Source: Apium graveolens | Lineage: Eukaryota; Streptophyta; Magnoliopsida; Apiales; Apiaceae | NCBI RefSeq assembly: GCF_009905375.1 | Contig: NC_133647.1 | Span: 168,376,275 to 168,440,274 of the forward strand | DNA: 64,000 nt | Direction of reading: 5' to 3' | Shown here: in pieces, positions 47,070-58,912 of the stretch | Layout of the letters: each line of letters begins with the position of its first letter | How positions within the stretch are numbered: position 1 is the stretch's first letter | Position numbers and translations under genes: made by a program | The notes under the pieces: model-generated | Databases searched by the model: none | Seen by the model: the letters and a program-made list of their open reading frames with translations, nothing else | Told to the model about the DNA's origin: nothing

Positions 47070-49343
47070 ATGACTACACAAAAAGTTGGAACCGTTAAAA
47101 TTCCACTTTTCGATAAAGAAAATTATGTTATGTGGAAGAAGAAGATGCTACTGTTTTTACAAGTTGCTAATCCTAAATATTTGCAAGTGTCAAAGAAGGG
47201 TCCAAAAATTCCTATGGTTATTGAACCAGAGGTAATAGAAAATGATGTGGTGATCACCAAAGCGAGAACTTATGTGAAAGATCCTAAGGATTTCTCTCCT
47301 GCTGAAATAGAAGAAGCCTCCCTGGATGCTAGCCTTCAATTAATTTTAGTAGATTCCCTTAATCCCTTGATGAATAGACATGTGATGAATTGTAAAGATT
47401 CCAAACATATCTGGGAAACTATTGAGATTATTAATGAAGGCACGGAGGAAGTTAGGGAGAACAAGCTAGAAATCCTAACCTCTGAGTATGAATACTTTAA
47501 ATCCATTCCAGGGGAAGGAATCACTGAAGTGTTTGAGAGGTACAATGCATTGATCAACAACCTGAACATTAATGGTAAATACTATTCCATCAGGGAGGTC
47601 AACAAAAAGTTCATTTTAACACTGCCAACTCATCTCTAACATAGAATCACTGCCATAAGAGAAGCAAGAGATCTGAGTGAGATTTCTTTGGAAAGGCTCT
47701 ATGGTGTGTTAAAGACTTATGAGTTGGAGCAGATTCAACAGAAGGAAGTTTACGGGAAAGGAAGAGTGGTCAGCACGTCTACTGCTCTAGTAGCTGATGA
47801 ACAACAACAACAACCACAATATCAACATCAATCTCAACAGTCAGAAAGAATGATACAGTCTTCCAAGGTTGAAGATAATGTGATAGTAGCAGAATTTGAT
47901 CCTCCTACTACAAATCAATCAGGAGATGATTATTATTCCTTGGAAGAACTGGAGCAATTGGAGGATGAGTCAATGGCCCTGATTGTCAAGAGATTCTCAA
48001 ATGTCAGATTCAAAAGGAATCCCAAGTTCAAGTACAAGTCCAACTTCAACAGATTCCAGAAAGGTGGATCTTCATCCTCTAACACCAGCAGTGGTGGGTA
48101 TAAAACAGGGATGGTTGATCGAAGCACCATTCGATGCTTCAACTGCAATGAGTTGGGACACTTTGCCACAGAATGCAGGAAGCCAAAACAAGTTAGGAAG
48201 AACTCTTACGATTCTAATCAGAAGAGTAAATCTGAAAGGGCTTACGTGGCAAAGGGAAGAAGCTGAGATGATACTGACAGTGAAGATGAAGAAGTTGGGA
48301 ATCTTGCTCTCATGGCTAGTGATGCAAACACCTCATCGTCAAGAAGAGAGGTAAAATTTACTGATGCTGAATTAGTTTATCATCTAGGAGGTTCCTTAGA
48401 TTGTGCTCGTCGCGATAATGAATTGTTAAATCAACAAATCAAAGACCTTGAGAAAGAGGTCAATGAATTAAGACTTGTGCACATTAATCAAGATAAATTA
48501 AAAGAACAAGTATCTTTTCTAGAGAGTAGAGTTGACTGTTATAGACAACTTGAAACTATTCTCAAAGAAAAGATCACCGGTCTTGAGGCTAAGGTTAAAG
48601 CTTACTTTAATTCTTGTTCGAAGTCCAAAGAGTTTTACAATAAGCAAGCTGTTAATCAAACATCTGGTATAGGTTATGATAACAATGCTGCTATTGGAAA
48701 ATTAGGCATAAACTCCCCTCCTCATGTCTGTGCTAAAGGCAGGGAAGTACCACATGTGCTTAAGGGTGTTGATGAACCCCTCTATAAAGAATCAATTGCT
48801 GAACCATTTGATGAGACCTCATTTATTATTCAAGAAGAAATATGTGCTGAAGATAATGCTAATGAGAAAGCTGTCTCCAAGTCAAGTGTGTCAAAAGTTC
48901 CAGTCAAGGTTGTGAAAGCAACTGAGACTAACTCAGACACACATGAGTTGGATAACACAAATTCCATGTCTACCATGCATAAGTTGCCTATTGTTAATCC
49001 CTCTCATAAAGCATGTGGTGTTCCTGATTGTATGTCTTGTGCTTTTAATCTGATGTTTGCTTATTTTAATGGTAAGCATGTTTCTAATGATAAGACTACT
49101 CCTCGTCAGCATGTGAATAATAGAAAGCATGATAGGTCTAAGACTGCTAGTCCTCCTAAAGCTAGAAAGGAGACATTTGTGCCTAAGCCTGAACAGAAAT
49201 TTGTCAAGGCTGTTCACAAGGTCAAATGTTCAGTCATTGAGAACGTTGAGAATATTAAAATTAAGAATGTTGTTTTGCCTGATAAAGGCCAATTTTACAA
49301 GTATGCCAGACCCAGCCAAGCTTGGGTTCCGAAGAAGGTCTAA
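47070..49343 (+). pseudogene. Sirevirus gag, two premature stops
   Basis: ATG at 47070. The N-terminal domain (FDKENYVMWKKKMLLFLQ) and capsid-like text (SKHIWETIEIINEGTEEVRE) are followed by a TAA at 47637-47639. Coding resumes in frame through a CCHC zinc knuckle (CFNCNELGHFATEC, about 48138-48180), then a TGA at 48264-48266, then a coiled-coil-rich segment (LNQQIKDLEKEVNELRLVH) to the TAA near 49341. Gag forms the particle in which reverse transcription occurs. With the stops, only about 190 residues would be made from the first ATG. Confidence 0.88.
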
Positions 49344-52300
49344 TCCATTTGTATTGCAGGGCATTAAACAGGTACAACCGGTAGTGTGGATTCTTGACAG
49401 CGGATCGTCAAGACATATGACCGGAGATAGAGCCCTGCTATCAAATGTGGTTGAGAAAGCTGGCCCAGTGGTTACCTTTGGAGATAACAGCAAAGGTTTA
49501 ACGGAGGGATATGGCTGTTTGCTAGCTGGAAATGTTATCATTGAAAATGTGTATGTTGTGCAAGGACTTGAACACAATCTGCTTAGCATTAGTCAGTTCT
49601 GTGACAACGGCTACAATGTTTTATTCGACAAGCTGAAGTGTCAGATTCTGCACAAGAAAAGTGAAAAACCCTCCTTAATGGGAATCCGGAAAGGAAATCT
49701 GTTCGTAGCTGACATGAACTCTGGAAGCAATCCTGAAGTCAATTACTTCTATGCAAAGGCATCGTCAGATGAGAGTTGGCTATGGCACAAGAGACTTTCT
49801 CATCTCAATTTCAAAACAATGAATTCTCTTGTAAAAAGAGAATTGGTAAGAGGCCTGCCTCAGCTGGAATTCTCTCCAGAAGGACTATGTGAGGCTTGCC
49901 AGAAAGGAAAGTCAAAGAAAGCAAGTCACAGAGGCACTGACACATCTTCCATAACTGGTGTTCTGCAATTATTGCACATGGATTTATTTGGACCAGTTAA
50001 TGTCCTTTCGATGTCAAAGAAGTGTTACTGTCTTGTGATAGTTGATGACTATTCCAAGTATACGTGGGTTTTATTTCTTCACTCTAAGGATGAAACACCA
50101 CAAGTTGTGATTGATCATATCAAGATGATTGAGTTAGATTCTAACGTCCCTGTTAGAGAAATAAGGTCAGATAATGGAACAGAATTCAAGAATTCACTTC
50201 TCAATGGATTCTGTACAGACAAAGGGATTACCAGACAATTTTCAGCTCCTAGAACCCCTCAGCAAAATGGAGTGGTAGAAAGGAAGAATCGTACATTGAT
50301 TGAAGCTGCAAGAACGATGTTAAGTGAATCAGGTCTTCCAATGTACATTTGGGCTGAAGCTGTCAATACTGCATGTTATACTCAGAATCGAACTCTAATC
50401 AACAAAGACTTCATGAAAACTCCTTATGAGATTTTGAATGAACAGAAACCTTCTATCAAATACTTTCATGTATTTGGTGCCAGATGCTTTGTGCTCAAGG
50501 ATGGAGATGAGCGTCGTGGTAAATTCGAGGCAAAGGCATATGAGGGTATTTTTGTTGGATATGGAAGAAGATAATATAGAGTGTATATCATTGATCAACA
50601 CAAAGTAACTGAAAGTGTCAATGTTACATTTGATGACACTAAACTCCCTAGTATCCAAACTGAAGATCCTTCTGAGAAACTGAAGTTTGATGATATGTCA
50701 GATTCAGAATCAGAACATGGTCAAGAACCTGAGGTTGTTGCTGGTGAAGAACCTGTTAATCATGATGATACTCAAGGTAATAGTGATGGAAACTTTGGCA
50801 ACAATGGAGATACCACTGCTACTGATGGAGAATCTTCAAGTCAACATGACAACAACTCAGGGGGAGATGCTGAAGGATCATCTAGTAGGACACAACATCC
50901 AAATGAATTTCAAGGCGAATCATCAAGATCAAATCTTCCAAGACAGACTGTCTGGAATAAAGCTCATCCTTTTGAGTTGATTATTGGTGATCCAGATGTT
51001 GGAGTCAGAACTAGATGTGCTACTCAAAATGATTGTCTGTTCTCAGGATTTCTTTCTGAGATGGAACCTAAGAAGATTGAAGAAGCACTAACTGATCCAG
51101 ATTGGGTGATTGCTATGCAAGATGAACTCAATCAGTTTGAAAGTCAACAAGTCTGGAAACTGGTACCTAGACCTACACACAAGAAAGCTGTTGGTACTAG
51201 GTGGGTATTCAGGAATAAACTAGATGAAGATGGTGTGGTTACAAGAAACAAGGCAAGGCTGGTAGCAAAAGGGTATTCTCAAGCTGAAGGCATTGATTAT
51301 GATGAAACCTATGCTCCAGTGGCTAGACTTGAGGCCATCAGGATATTTCTGGCATTCGCAGCATTCTCAAACTTTAAAGTTGATCAAATGGATGTCAAGA
51401 GCGCCTTTCTGAATGGAAAGCTGGATGAAGAGGTATATGTAGAGAAACCTCCTGGTTTTGAAGATCCAGATCATTTGGATTTTGTCTTCTTTCTTTTCAA
51501 GGCTATCTATGGGCTCAAACAGTCTCCAAGAAAATGGTATGACACTCTCTCTGAATTTCTTATTGAAAATAGCTTTATTAGAGGTGTCATAGACAAAACT
51601 CTCTTTTCTAAAAAACATAAGAATGATACTATATTAGTCCAAGTCTATGTGGATGATATAATATTTGGGTCTACTAATGATAATCTCTGTAAGAGATTTG
51701 CTAAGTTAATGCACAGCAAGTTTGAAATGAGCATGATGGGAGAGCTGAAGTTCTTTCTTGGATTACAAGTAAATCAAAGGTTAGATGGAACATTTATTTG
51801 TCAATCCAAGTATCTCAAGGAACTCCTCAAAAAGTACAATCTAGAGGATTCCGCATCAGCAAGGACTCCATCAACTATAGCTGTCAAGCTTGGACCATGT
51901 GAAAACTCCATTAAGGTAGATGTCACAAGCTACAGAGGTATGATTGGCTCGTTACTCTATCTTACTGCAAGTAGACCAGATATTATGTATGCTACATGCT
52001 TATGTGCAAGGTTCCAAGCGGATCCTAGAGATATTCATCTCGTTGCTGTTAAACGAATCTTAAGATATCTTAAGGGAACACCAAATCTAGGTATTTGGTA
52101 CCCTAAAGAATCTGGTTTTAACCTTGTTGGATATACAGATTCAGATTACGCAGGAAGTGTTGTTGATAGGAAAAGCACCTCAGGGAGTTGTCAATTCCTA
52201 GGAAGCAGGCTAGTCTCATGGTACATCAAGAAACAGCAAACAGTTTCCAACTCAACGGCCGAGGCTGAATATATTGCTGCTGGAAGCTGCTGTACTCAGA

Positions 52301-52596
52301 TCTTGTGGATTAGGAACCAGCTACGAGACTATGGCTCTGTATTAAACAAAATTCCTATTTTATGTGACAATACAAGTGCAATAGCCATCACCAACAACCC
52401 TGTGCAGCACTCGAGGACAAAGCACATTGACATCAGGTATCATTTTATTAGAGAGCACGTCATGAATGGTACTGTTGAACTATTTTTTGTTCCAACAGAA
52501 GATCAAATAGCAGATATTTTCACTAAACCACTTGATGAATCCACATTTACCAGATTAGTTGGTAAATTGGGCATGTTGAATAGTTTTAGTGATTAA
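49344..52596 (+). pseudogene. Sirevirus pol, one stop and a frame change from gag
   Basis: Lies one frame away from gag. Protease WILDSGSSRHMTGD (about 49387), integrase zinc region WLWHKRLSHLNF to CEACQKGK, integrase core (HMDLFGPV, IVDDYSKYTWV, RSDNGTEFKN, TPQQNGVVERKNRTLIEAAR), a TAA at 50572-50574, then an uninterrupted 671-codon frame (50581-52596). That frame holds reverse transcriptase ([31 protein letters not shown]) and RNase H ([40 protein letters not shown]). All catalytic landmarks are present, but the stop separates integrase from reverse transcriptase. Confidence 0.92.
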
Positions 52597-53727
52597 TTTA
52601 GTTAATATCTGAAATCTGCTCTTGAATGAATTTACAAATGAATTTTTCATAAATGAAAAATTTATTTGCATATTTATTTTATCATTTTATCATATTTCTT
52701 GATTAATTCTATGTAATTTATATTATCTTATCTGTTTTATTTACTCGACTTGTTAACGTCAAACATCTCAGAATATTTTATTTTCTCTAAAAATATTTTT
52801 CTATGAATTTTATTTGCTAAAATTCAACAGAAATCTATTTTTGGAATAAAAATAATTAACTCTGAAATATTGTCTTTGTTTTTATAAATATTTTCTGTAA
52901 TAATATATAATTGTCTTTCTACTGGAATGACAATCGGCAAGACAATTAAAATTGTCTTGCTGAAAATCATTTCAGTACACATATATATATAAATCTGTTA
53001 TATACTAATTTTGCTTATAATTATTTTATTTCCAGAATGACAATCGGCAAGACAATTGAAATTGTCTTGTTGAAAGTCATTTCATTATATAATTGTGTTT
53101 TATTTTGTTTTCAGTATAGTTTTATACTGGCAAGACAATCGGTATGACTATCAATTGTCTTGCCAGTTATAAACCTTATTTATTAATATTTTCCGTTTAT
53201 TTTATACTGGTATGACAATCGGTATGACTATCAGATTGTCATACCAGTTATACTACTTAACTTTTTTTTGTGTGTTTGTTTTGTTTCATAACTCATTCAC
53301 TACAGTTTTTCAAAAAAAATTCAACAGTTTTTTTCTCTCTTCTCTCTCTTCGATCAAAAACAATTTCAACTGCCTTTGATCTCCTTTGCTCGAGTTTTTA
53401 CTCAGCAATCTAAATCATCACTCCTGTGATATATACTTACATATATATACATACAGGAGTGCTGCCAAAATTTTTTCAAAATTTTTTTTTTGAATCATTG
53501 TGTTTGTTGATTTTGGGTATTTTTGATTTAAATTTTAATTTCTGTTTTGTGTCTTTTGGCTTTTCAAATCTGCGTTTGTGAGTTAAGAATTTTAACGAGA
53601 TACATTTCTGTCTAAATTTTTCGATTATAATTAATTTAATTCGAATTATTAAATTAATTTAATTAATTCGAATTTTCTTAATATTATTCTTAAAATTCTG
53701 AAAGTGTGTGTCTTATTATTATTTTAA
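52597..53727 (+). promoter_or_regulatory. Sirevirus pol-env spacer with four hairpin units
   Basis: Four imperfect inverted repeats at about 52921-52975, 53033-53084, 53125-53170 and 53202-53251. Each pairs a left arm such as ggcaagacaat or ggtatgacaat with a right arm attgtcttgcc or attgtcatacc. The same word family fills the LTR (46295-46490). T-rich and ctctctctt tracts near 53330 precede the env-like ATG. Function is unknown. Confidence 0.6.
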
Positions 53728-56700
53728 ATGGCTCTCAATTTCCAAATTGTCGCGCATAATCAGGTTGGTTATTTTAATCCTGAAAAATGTGATGTGGAAA
53801 AATTTAAGCCTTGGATTAGATTTTTAAATGACCATTCGATTGTTAGCTCTACTATTAAATCAAATGTGATTTTAAATGTCGATCTGCTTAGACTGATTTG
53901 CACAACCTCTACTGTGGCCGATGATTCAAAATCTTTTTCATTCACCATGGCAAACACACAGTATGTGGTTGATGAAACAGTAGTCAATCTAGCGTTAAAT
54001 TTTCCATTGGACAATTTCTGTAATTTACCCTCTGAAAATGATATCACAAACTTTTTCCATGCTATTCACTATCAGGGGGTGATCAATTTAACCAAACTTT
54101 CTAAATCCAATTTGGTGTCTGAATGGGATATTTTCTTCGATACACTTTCTAAAGTGTTTGCCAACTGTACTAAATCCAACTTTCACAACATCACTTCCAC
54201 TCTGCAGTATACTGGTCTTGCGGTTGTTTTCAATCAAAGGATCAATTTTGGCAAACTACTTTTTCCCATTCTCTTGAGACGTCTCACTTCTGCTTTACGT
54301 GATCATTCTACAAATCGTAGGGTATCATGTTACTATGCTCGTTTTCTCATGCTTATAGCAGATCATCTTCTCACACCTGAACACAAAGCCCTTTTTGCTA
54401 ACTCTGCAGTAACCGAACCCCCTCCAGTAAGCAAAAAGATTTACACCCGCCAAGACACAACCTTCAAATTCATGCAAGTTCCAGTACTTGTATCTGCTTT
54501 CATGGCCACTTATATTCCCTTACCTATTTTCAATCTTCCCGGTAATGAACAGCAACCTCAACCTCCAGTGGTTCAAGACACCCAGGCTCCTCCAACATCA
54601 GATGCGCTTCCATTACAGGTAGTAATTCCTCACTCTCACTCCATTCCTACTTCTGTTGAAAGACCCCCAGTGGTCGATAGGACTGACCATGAAGTTGTAG
54701 AACCACAGCTTCAATCCCAGGTCATAGAGCCAAACACAGAGTCACAACCTATCTCAACCTCTCCCCCACTGTCTAAAATGTTACCAAGAAGGTTAATAGG
54801 AAGTAGTGCATTGTTAAATGTGAGTGAACCCTCAACTCTGCTTCCTCCAAAGAAAAGAAGAACTTATACTGAGGCATCTGAAAGCCCATCCTTGTCCTCC
54901 CAACAGGACATGGACTTTGAAATGGCCGATGAACAGTTACTAGAGACATTCTCTCAACAGGATGAATCTATTGAAATTCGCCATAGGGCCATGGCATCTT
55001 GTACTGAGTCAAGCACAATTCCATTACTCACAATGGAACCATACATATCCACAGATGATACTCTGGACACAGAGCGAGGAGTGCACATAGAGTCTGTTAC
55101 AGTGCTTGCCATAGTTACGACAGAAGAGCAGTCACATGCTTCCGAGGGAAAATCTGACTCTCAGCCACCTTTAATAGAGTCATTTTCTCCCCTCCCAGAT
55201 CAAACACCTCTGGCTCCCTCACGGGATTCTCCACTCGCAGATTTATCTGGAGAAAGTGGAGGCCAACTCGGTCAATCTATCCCTGAAGCAATTCAGACAT
55301 CTATTTCACATGAAATGATAGGTTTGACTGAGGATCGGGACTCGCGAATTCCCATTGCACCACCACTGACCTCTCTTGAAGAGGCTAGGGTGATTTTAAC
55401 TGTAGGTACAGAAGAACAGCAACAGGAAGACTCCTCACGAGCAATTATATTGAGAGAAACACAAGCACGTGAGGTGAGTGAACCAAACACGAGTGAAATT
55501 CAGGTGAGAGCACACACAGACACAGATACTGAAAACCTGTTAGCTCAAATTGCTGCTCTAAAACAAGAACTTGCTAAAAGCCAAGCTGAGGCTCAAGCAT
55601 TCAAAGCACAAGTGGTTGAACGGTCTTCTTCTTCCACCTCTGTCAACAATCAGCTGGCACTCATAAGAAATGATATCTCAGATCTCAAGAACACTGTCAC
55701 ACCAAAGCTCAATTTCATTCAGGAAACTCCAACTTTATCATCTGATGACATTTCGAACTTCTGTTCTCTACATACAAGGATGACTTCTCTTGAAGATTTG
55801 GTTGAAATGAATCATTCACTGGATTCCTCCAGATTTCTGAAGATAGAGACAGGTATGGAACATCTGAATGAAGGGATGAAGCACCTGTACTACATGATCA
55901 AAAATTCTCACTGTCCCAATGAAGAACAAAGGACTTACTTTGAAGGGCCATCTGGTGGAGGCTCGGGCTCGGGAGGTGATGGAGGTCATGGAGGATCTAA
56001 GGGAAAGTCCGTAGAGGATCCCTCAACTAAGGGGGAGAAGAAAGGGAGTAGTGGAAAGGGGAAAGAAAAAGATACCTCTGCTGGAGACAAAGGAAAGGCT
56101 GATGATGTCTACTACAGTGGAGAACATGATGACTTTGATATTTTTGACATTCCCACTGAACCAGTCTTGGAAGATAAAGATGGTTTATTTGAAGCTGAAG
56201 AGGAAAGTGATTTTGGAGAATGGGAAGAGGAAGCTACAGTGGATCCTATCTTTGAGAGAGAGTTTCAGCAGCAGCAGTCAGAGATGAAAAGAAAAGAAGC
56301 TGAACTCAAAAAGGTCTCCCAGATCATTGACATGAAGAAAGACATTCAAAGAACAGAAACTCTTCAAAAGCAACGTCTTCATGACATTAAGGCTCAAGAA
56401 AGGAGAAGAGATGTCAGACTGAAGATTGGTGAAAAATGGGATGAAGCTAGGAGAGTACTTGATATGCCTCAGCTGAGCACTAACAATGATAGGCAGTTCC
56501 TACATCTTCTTGACAAGCTGGAAATCTCAAATCCTAACAATGACATGTACATGAATGCTATCAAGACTGAAGTCTCAAGGATCACAGCTGCTTTTGACAG
56601 ATCCCTAAATGAGATGAGCATTTTTGTATATTGTCAGAGTGAAGGATCTTTCAAGGTGTCACTTCATCTGTTTGAGAATCGTTCTTTGTCAGAGATTTGG

Positions 56701-57138
56701 GTTCTTCTCAACAAGGTAAAAAGAAGCTCAGAATTGAATGAAGTTCTTCGAGAAAGGCTTAAAGAGTTTGCCAGCAGGGCTAGTCCTCAAGTGGTCAACA
56801 ATCCTCATCAAGTGAGATTCTTTAAGTCTGATTGTCTTCAAATCTGTCAGCTAGATGTACAATCTCTTAAAGACTACTCAGCTAAACATCTGATCTGGAT
56901 GGAACATCATTTAAGAACTGCTGGATACTCATCCATGTTGAAGACTCAAGCTGCTGATTTGATTCAAGTTTATTGTGAAAAGAATATTAAAAGGTACAAT
57001 CAGATCAAGAATAAGCTGAAGTCAGTTGGAGTTCAACCAGTCAGACCAGCAAGCTTCACTTCAGAAAAGGACCGTGTCTTTGACAAAGAGTTGCTTCAAG
57101 AGTTAGAAGAAGGTGAAGTCAGAAGAGAAGACAACTGA
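53728..57138 (+). CDS. Sirevirus env-like ORF, intact, 1136 codons
   Basis: ATG in aaATGg context at 53728, stop TGA at 57136-57138, no internal stop. Residues 1-270 look globular (FKPWIRFLNDHSIVSSTI; LLFPILLRRLTSALRDHS). Residues about 280-600 are Pro/Ser/Glu-rich and low complexity. A heptad-like coil follows near 610-640 (ENLLAQIAALKQELAKSQAE), then a Gly/Ser/Lys linker near 745-780, an acidic patch, a charged coil near 850-900 (MKRKEAELKKVSQIIDMKKD) and a helical C-terminus. I see no signal peptide and no convincing membrane span, so 'env-like' refers only to position; a coiled-coil cytoplasmic protein fits the sequence better. The shorter broken counterpart is at 9764-11900. Confidence 0.85.
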   Translation: MALNFQIVAHNQVGYFNPEKCDVEKFKPWIRFLNDHSIVSSTIKSNVILNVDLLRLICTTSTVADDSKSFSFTMANTQYVVDETVVNLALNFPLDNFCNLPSENDITNFFHAIHYQGVINLTKLSKSNLVSEWDIFFDTLSKVFANCTKSNFHNITSTLQYTGLAVVFNQRINFGKLLFPILLRRLTSALRDHSTNRRVSCYYARFLMLIADHLLTPEHKALFANSAVTEPPPVSKKIYTRQDTTFKFMQVPVLVSAFMATYIPLPIFNLPGNEQQPQPPVVQDTQAPPTSDALPLQVVIPHSHSIPTSVERPPVVDRTDHEVVEPQLQSQVIEPNTESQPISTSPPLSKMLPRRLIGSSALLNVSEPSTLLPPKKRRTYTEASESPSLSSQQDMDFEMADEQLLETFSQQDESIEIRHRAMASCTESSTIPLLTMEPYISTDDTLDTERGVHIESVTVLAIVTTEEQSHASEGKSDSQPPLIESFSPLPDQTPLAPSRDSPLADLSGESGGQLGQSIPEAIQTSISHEMIGLTEDRDSRIPIAPPLTSLEEARVILTVGTEEQQQEDSSRAIILRETQAREVSEPNTSEIQVRAHTDTDTENLLAQIAALKQELAKSQAEAQAFKAQVVERSSSSTSVNNQLALIRNDISDLKNTVTPKLNFIQETPTLSSDDISNFCSLHTRMTSLEDLVEMNHSLDSSRFLKIETGMEHLNEGMKHLYYMIKNSHCPNEEQRTYFEGPSGGGSGSGGDGGHGGSKGKSVEDPSTKGEKKGSSGKGKEKDTSAGDKGKADDVYYSGEHDDFDIFDIPTEPVLEDKDGLFEAEEESDFGEWEEEATVDPIFEREFQQQQSEMKRKEAELKKVSQIIDMKKDIQRTETLQKQRLHDIKAQERRRDVRLKIGEKWDEARRVLDMPQLSTNNDRQFLHLLDKLEISNPNNDMYMNAIKTEVSRITAAFDRSLNEMSIFVYCQSEGSFKVSLHLFENRSLSEIWVLLNKVKRSSELNEVLRERLKEFASRASPQVVNNPHQVRFFKSDCLQICQLDVQSLKDYSAKHLIWMEHHLRTAGYSSMLKTQAADLIQVYCEKNIKRYNQIKNKLKSVGVQPVRPASFTSEKDRVFDKELLQELEEGEVRREDN

Positions 57139-57388
57139 AGTCAATTAGCTCAAAACTCAATGTAATATGATTAGAGCTTTATGAATCAAGATAGTCTAAT
57201 GTAGTTATATGTTCAGGCTAGAGGAACATCTATCTTGTATTCTCTTGTAAATTTCTTTTGGAATCTGGAAAATGTTAAATATAATCCAGAACTTTTCTGC
57301 TATTTACTTTGCATTACTGTTTATATCTTTTTCTTATTTGTTAGTTGAGTTATCCTCTAGGTATTTGTTGTTATTGTCTAACAAGCAA

Positions 57389-57400
57389 ATAGGGGGAGAT
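57389..57400 (+). other. Sirevirus polypurine tract
   Basis: atagggggagat directly before the 3' LTR TG at 57401. Confidence 0.9.
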
Positions 57401-58708
57401 TGAAAGGCATATGTCATAGCCTATTCGTTTATTCGAGGATTTAACTCAACTCAAATAAGAATGTAATAAGTAAATGGTGGATCTATCGTCAGAGAGATCT
57501 CACAAAGTAACATCTGTCAAAGGGTTAAGAAACATTATTCATCTACAGACTTGAAGACTTAATTCACTGGAAGAAGCTCAAGAAATTGATCAAGCCTCAG
57601 TGATATAAATCAAGATTGTGGATTTAACCAAGTGACAGAGATCTCGTCAGGGTATCAATTAATTACAAGGATTTAATCTGAAGAAAATCAAGAGTATCAA
57701 GGTCAAGGCTTGAAGAAACGTCACGCAAGTTAGTCACTCATGAACCAGACAGTACATCGAGTGTCAACATTGAAGTGGTGGAATTGATTCATAATTGACA
57801 GTGATTTTCAGAAGATTTTCAGAAGAATGGTTTTTGTTCAAGAGTAGTATTAATTCTCTATTAATTAATTAAGTCATTTAATTTAATTAAGAGAATAAAT
57901 TAAATCTGCAAAGATTAATTTATTGATTAATTGAATTAGTTGGTTAATTAATTATGAATTAATATTATGCATTTTTTAGAAATGATTTTGGATTTATATT
58001 CAAAAAGAAAATCAGCAAATCAGATTTGAACTGGTATGACAATTGGATTGTCATACCGAAAGTCCTACCAAGTCTTTCTGGATAGTTCTACCAAGTCATT
58101 CTATTGTCCTACCGATAGTCTTTCCAAGTCAAGTAATTGTCCTACCGAAAGTTCTATCAGCTCAAATGATTGTCTTGCTAGTTCATTTTGGATTGTCTAG
58201 CCGAATGTCATGCTGATTCAATTCGAGTGATCTGTTTACTTAAACCAACAGAAGCAGATCATTTTCATTATCATCAACATACAGAACACAGAAGTCAAGA
58301 GAAAAACAGTAGAAAACAAAGGCACAACATTTTATTTTTCATCTGCTTTATTCAAGATCAAAATTCTAGATTGAAAAGTTAAATCCAATCCACTAGAATT
58401 ATTTATCTTGTTCTTGTGTAACAATCTAGCGGATTAAAATCCCTAGAACTTAATCTCAAATCGCATTTAGCATTTGATCTTTTAATTGCAAAAATAGAAA
58501 AAGTTCATGTCGAATTTATTCTAGATTTGTAATAATTGATTTGAGATTAATCCCTTGTAACCGATACCGTAGTTGTAACACCTTTCAAGTTTAATAAAAG
58601 TTTTATTTAACTTGAATTTTGTTTCACCTTTTTATTCCGCATTTTATTCGATTAAACGGTATTGTTTGCATTCAACCCCCCCTTCTACAAACAAATTGGG
58701 ACCTAACA
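57401..58708 (+). mobile_element. Sirevirus 3' LTR
   Basis: Near-identical to 45665-46971; one base longer because of an extra C in the C run near its end. Confidence 0.93.
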
Positions 58709-58713
58709 ATAAG

Positions 58714-58912
58714 CTATCCAAGCATTTGGATAATTTAATTGTCTTGAACTAGAACTTAAATAATTAAGCACATCTATTGCCTTTGTTATCTCATCGGGTA
58801 TTACCATTCGAAGCACTAGTAACTCGTTAAACAACTCTGCGCCAACAATATCATATCGCATATCATGTCTAAGAAATCCCATTTGTTGTTTTTTTCCCAA
58901 AAAACTTGTCAA
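58714..58912 (-). pseudogene. hAT transposase, 5' piece before the Sirevirus insertion
   Basis: Encodes ELLVLRMVIPDEITKAIDVL then NYLSSSSRQLNYPNAWIAY, the segment that normally precedes the dimerisation core in hAT transposases. It is cut by the Sirevirus and resumes at 45664 downwards. Upstream catalytic regions are missing. Confidence 0.8.

Larger units (their letters stand above)
45665..58708 (+). mobile_element. Full-length Sirevirus (Ty1/copia) with env-like ORF, 13.0 kb
   Basis: LTRs 45665-46971 and 57401-58708 (1307 and 1308 bp) start tgaaaggcat and end gggacctaaca, flanked by a perfect 5-bp duplication ataag (45660-45664, 58709-58713). Order: LTR, primer site, gag, pol (protease, integrase, reverse transcriptase, RNase H), about 1.1-kb spacer, env-like ORF, purine tract, LTR. 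By eye I count about 13 substitutions and one indel between LTRs, roughly 1%, so it is a recent insertion. Structure is complete, but gag and pol carry stops. Confidence 0.95.

Noticed and set aside
45665..58708. A cluster of host genes or viral locus around the 1136-codon ORF
   Set aside because: Paired LTRs, 5-bp duplication, primer site and purine tract show a single Sirevirus retrotransposon.
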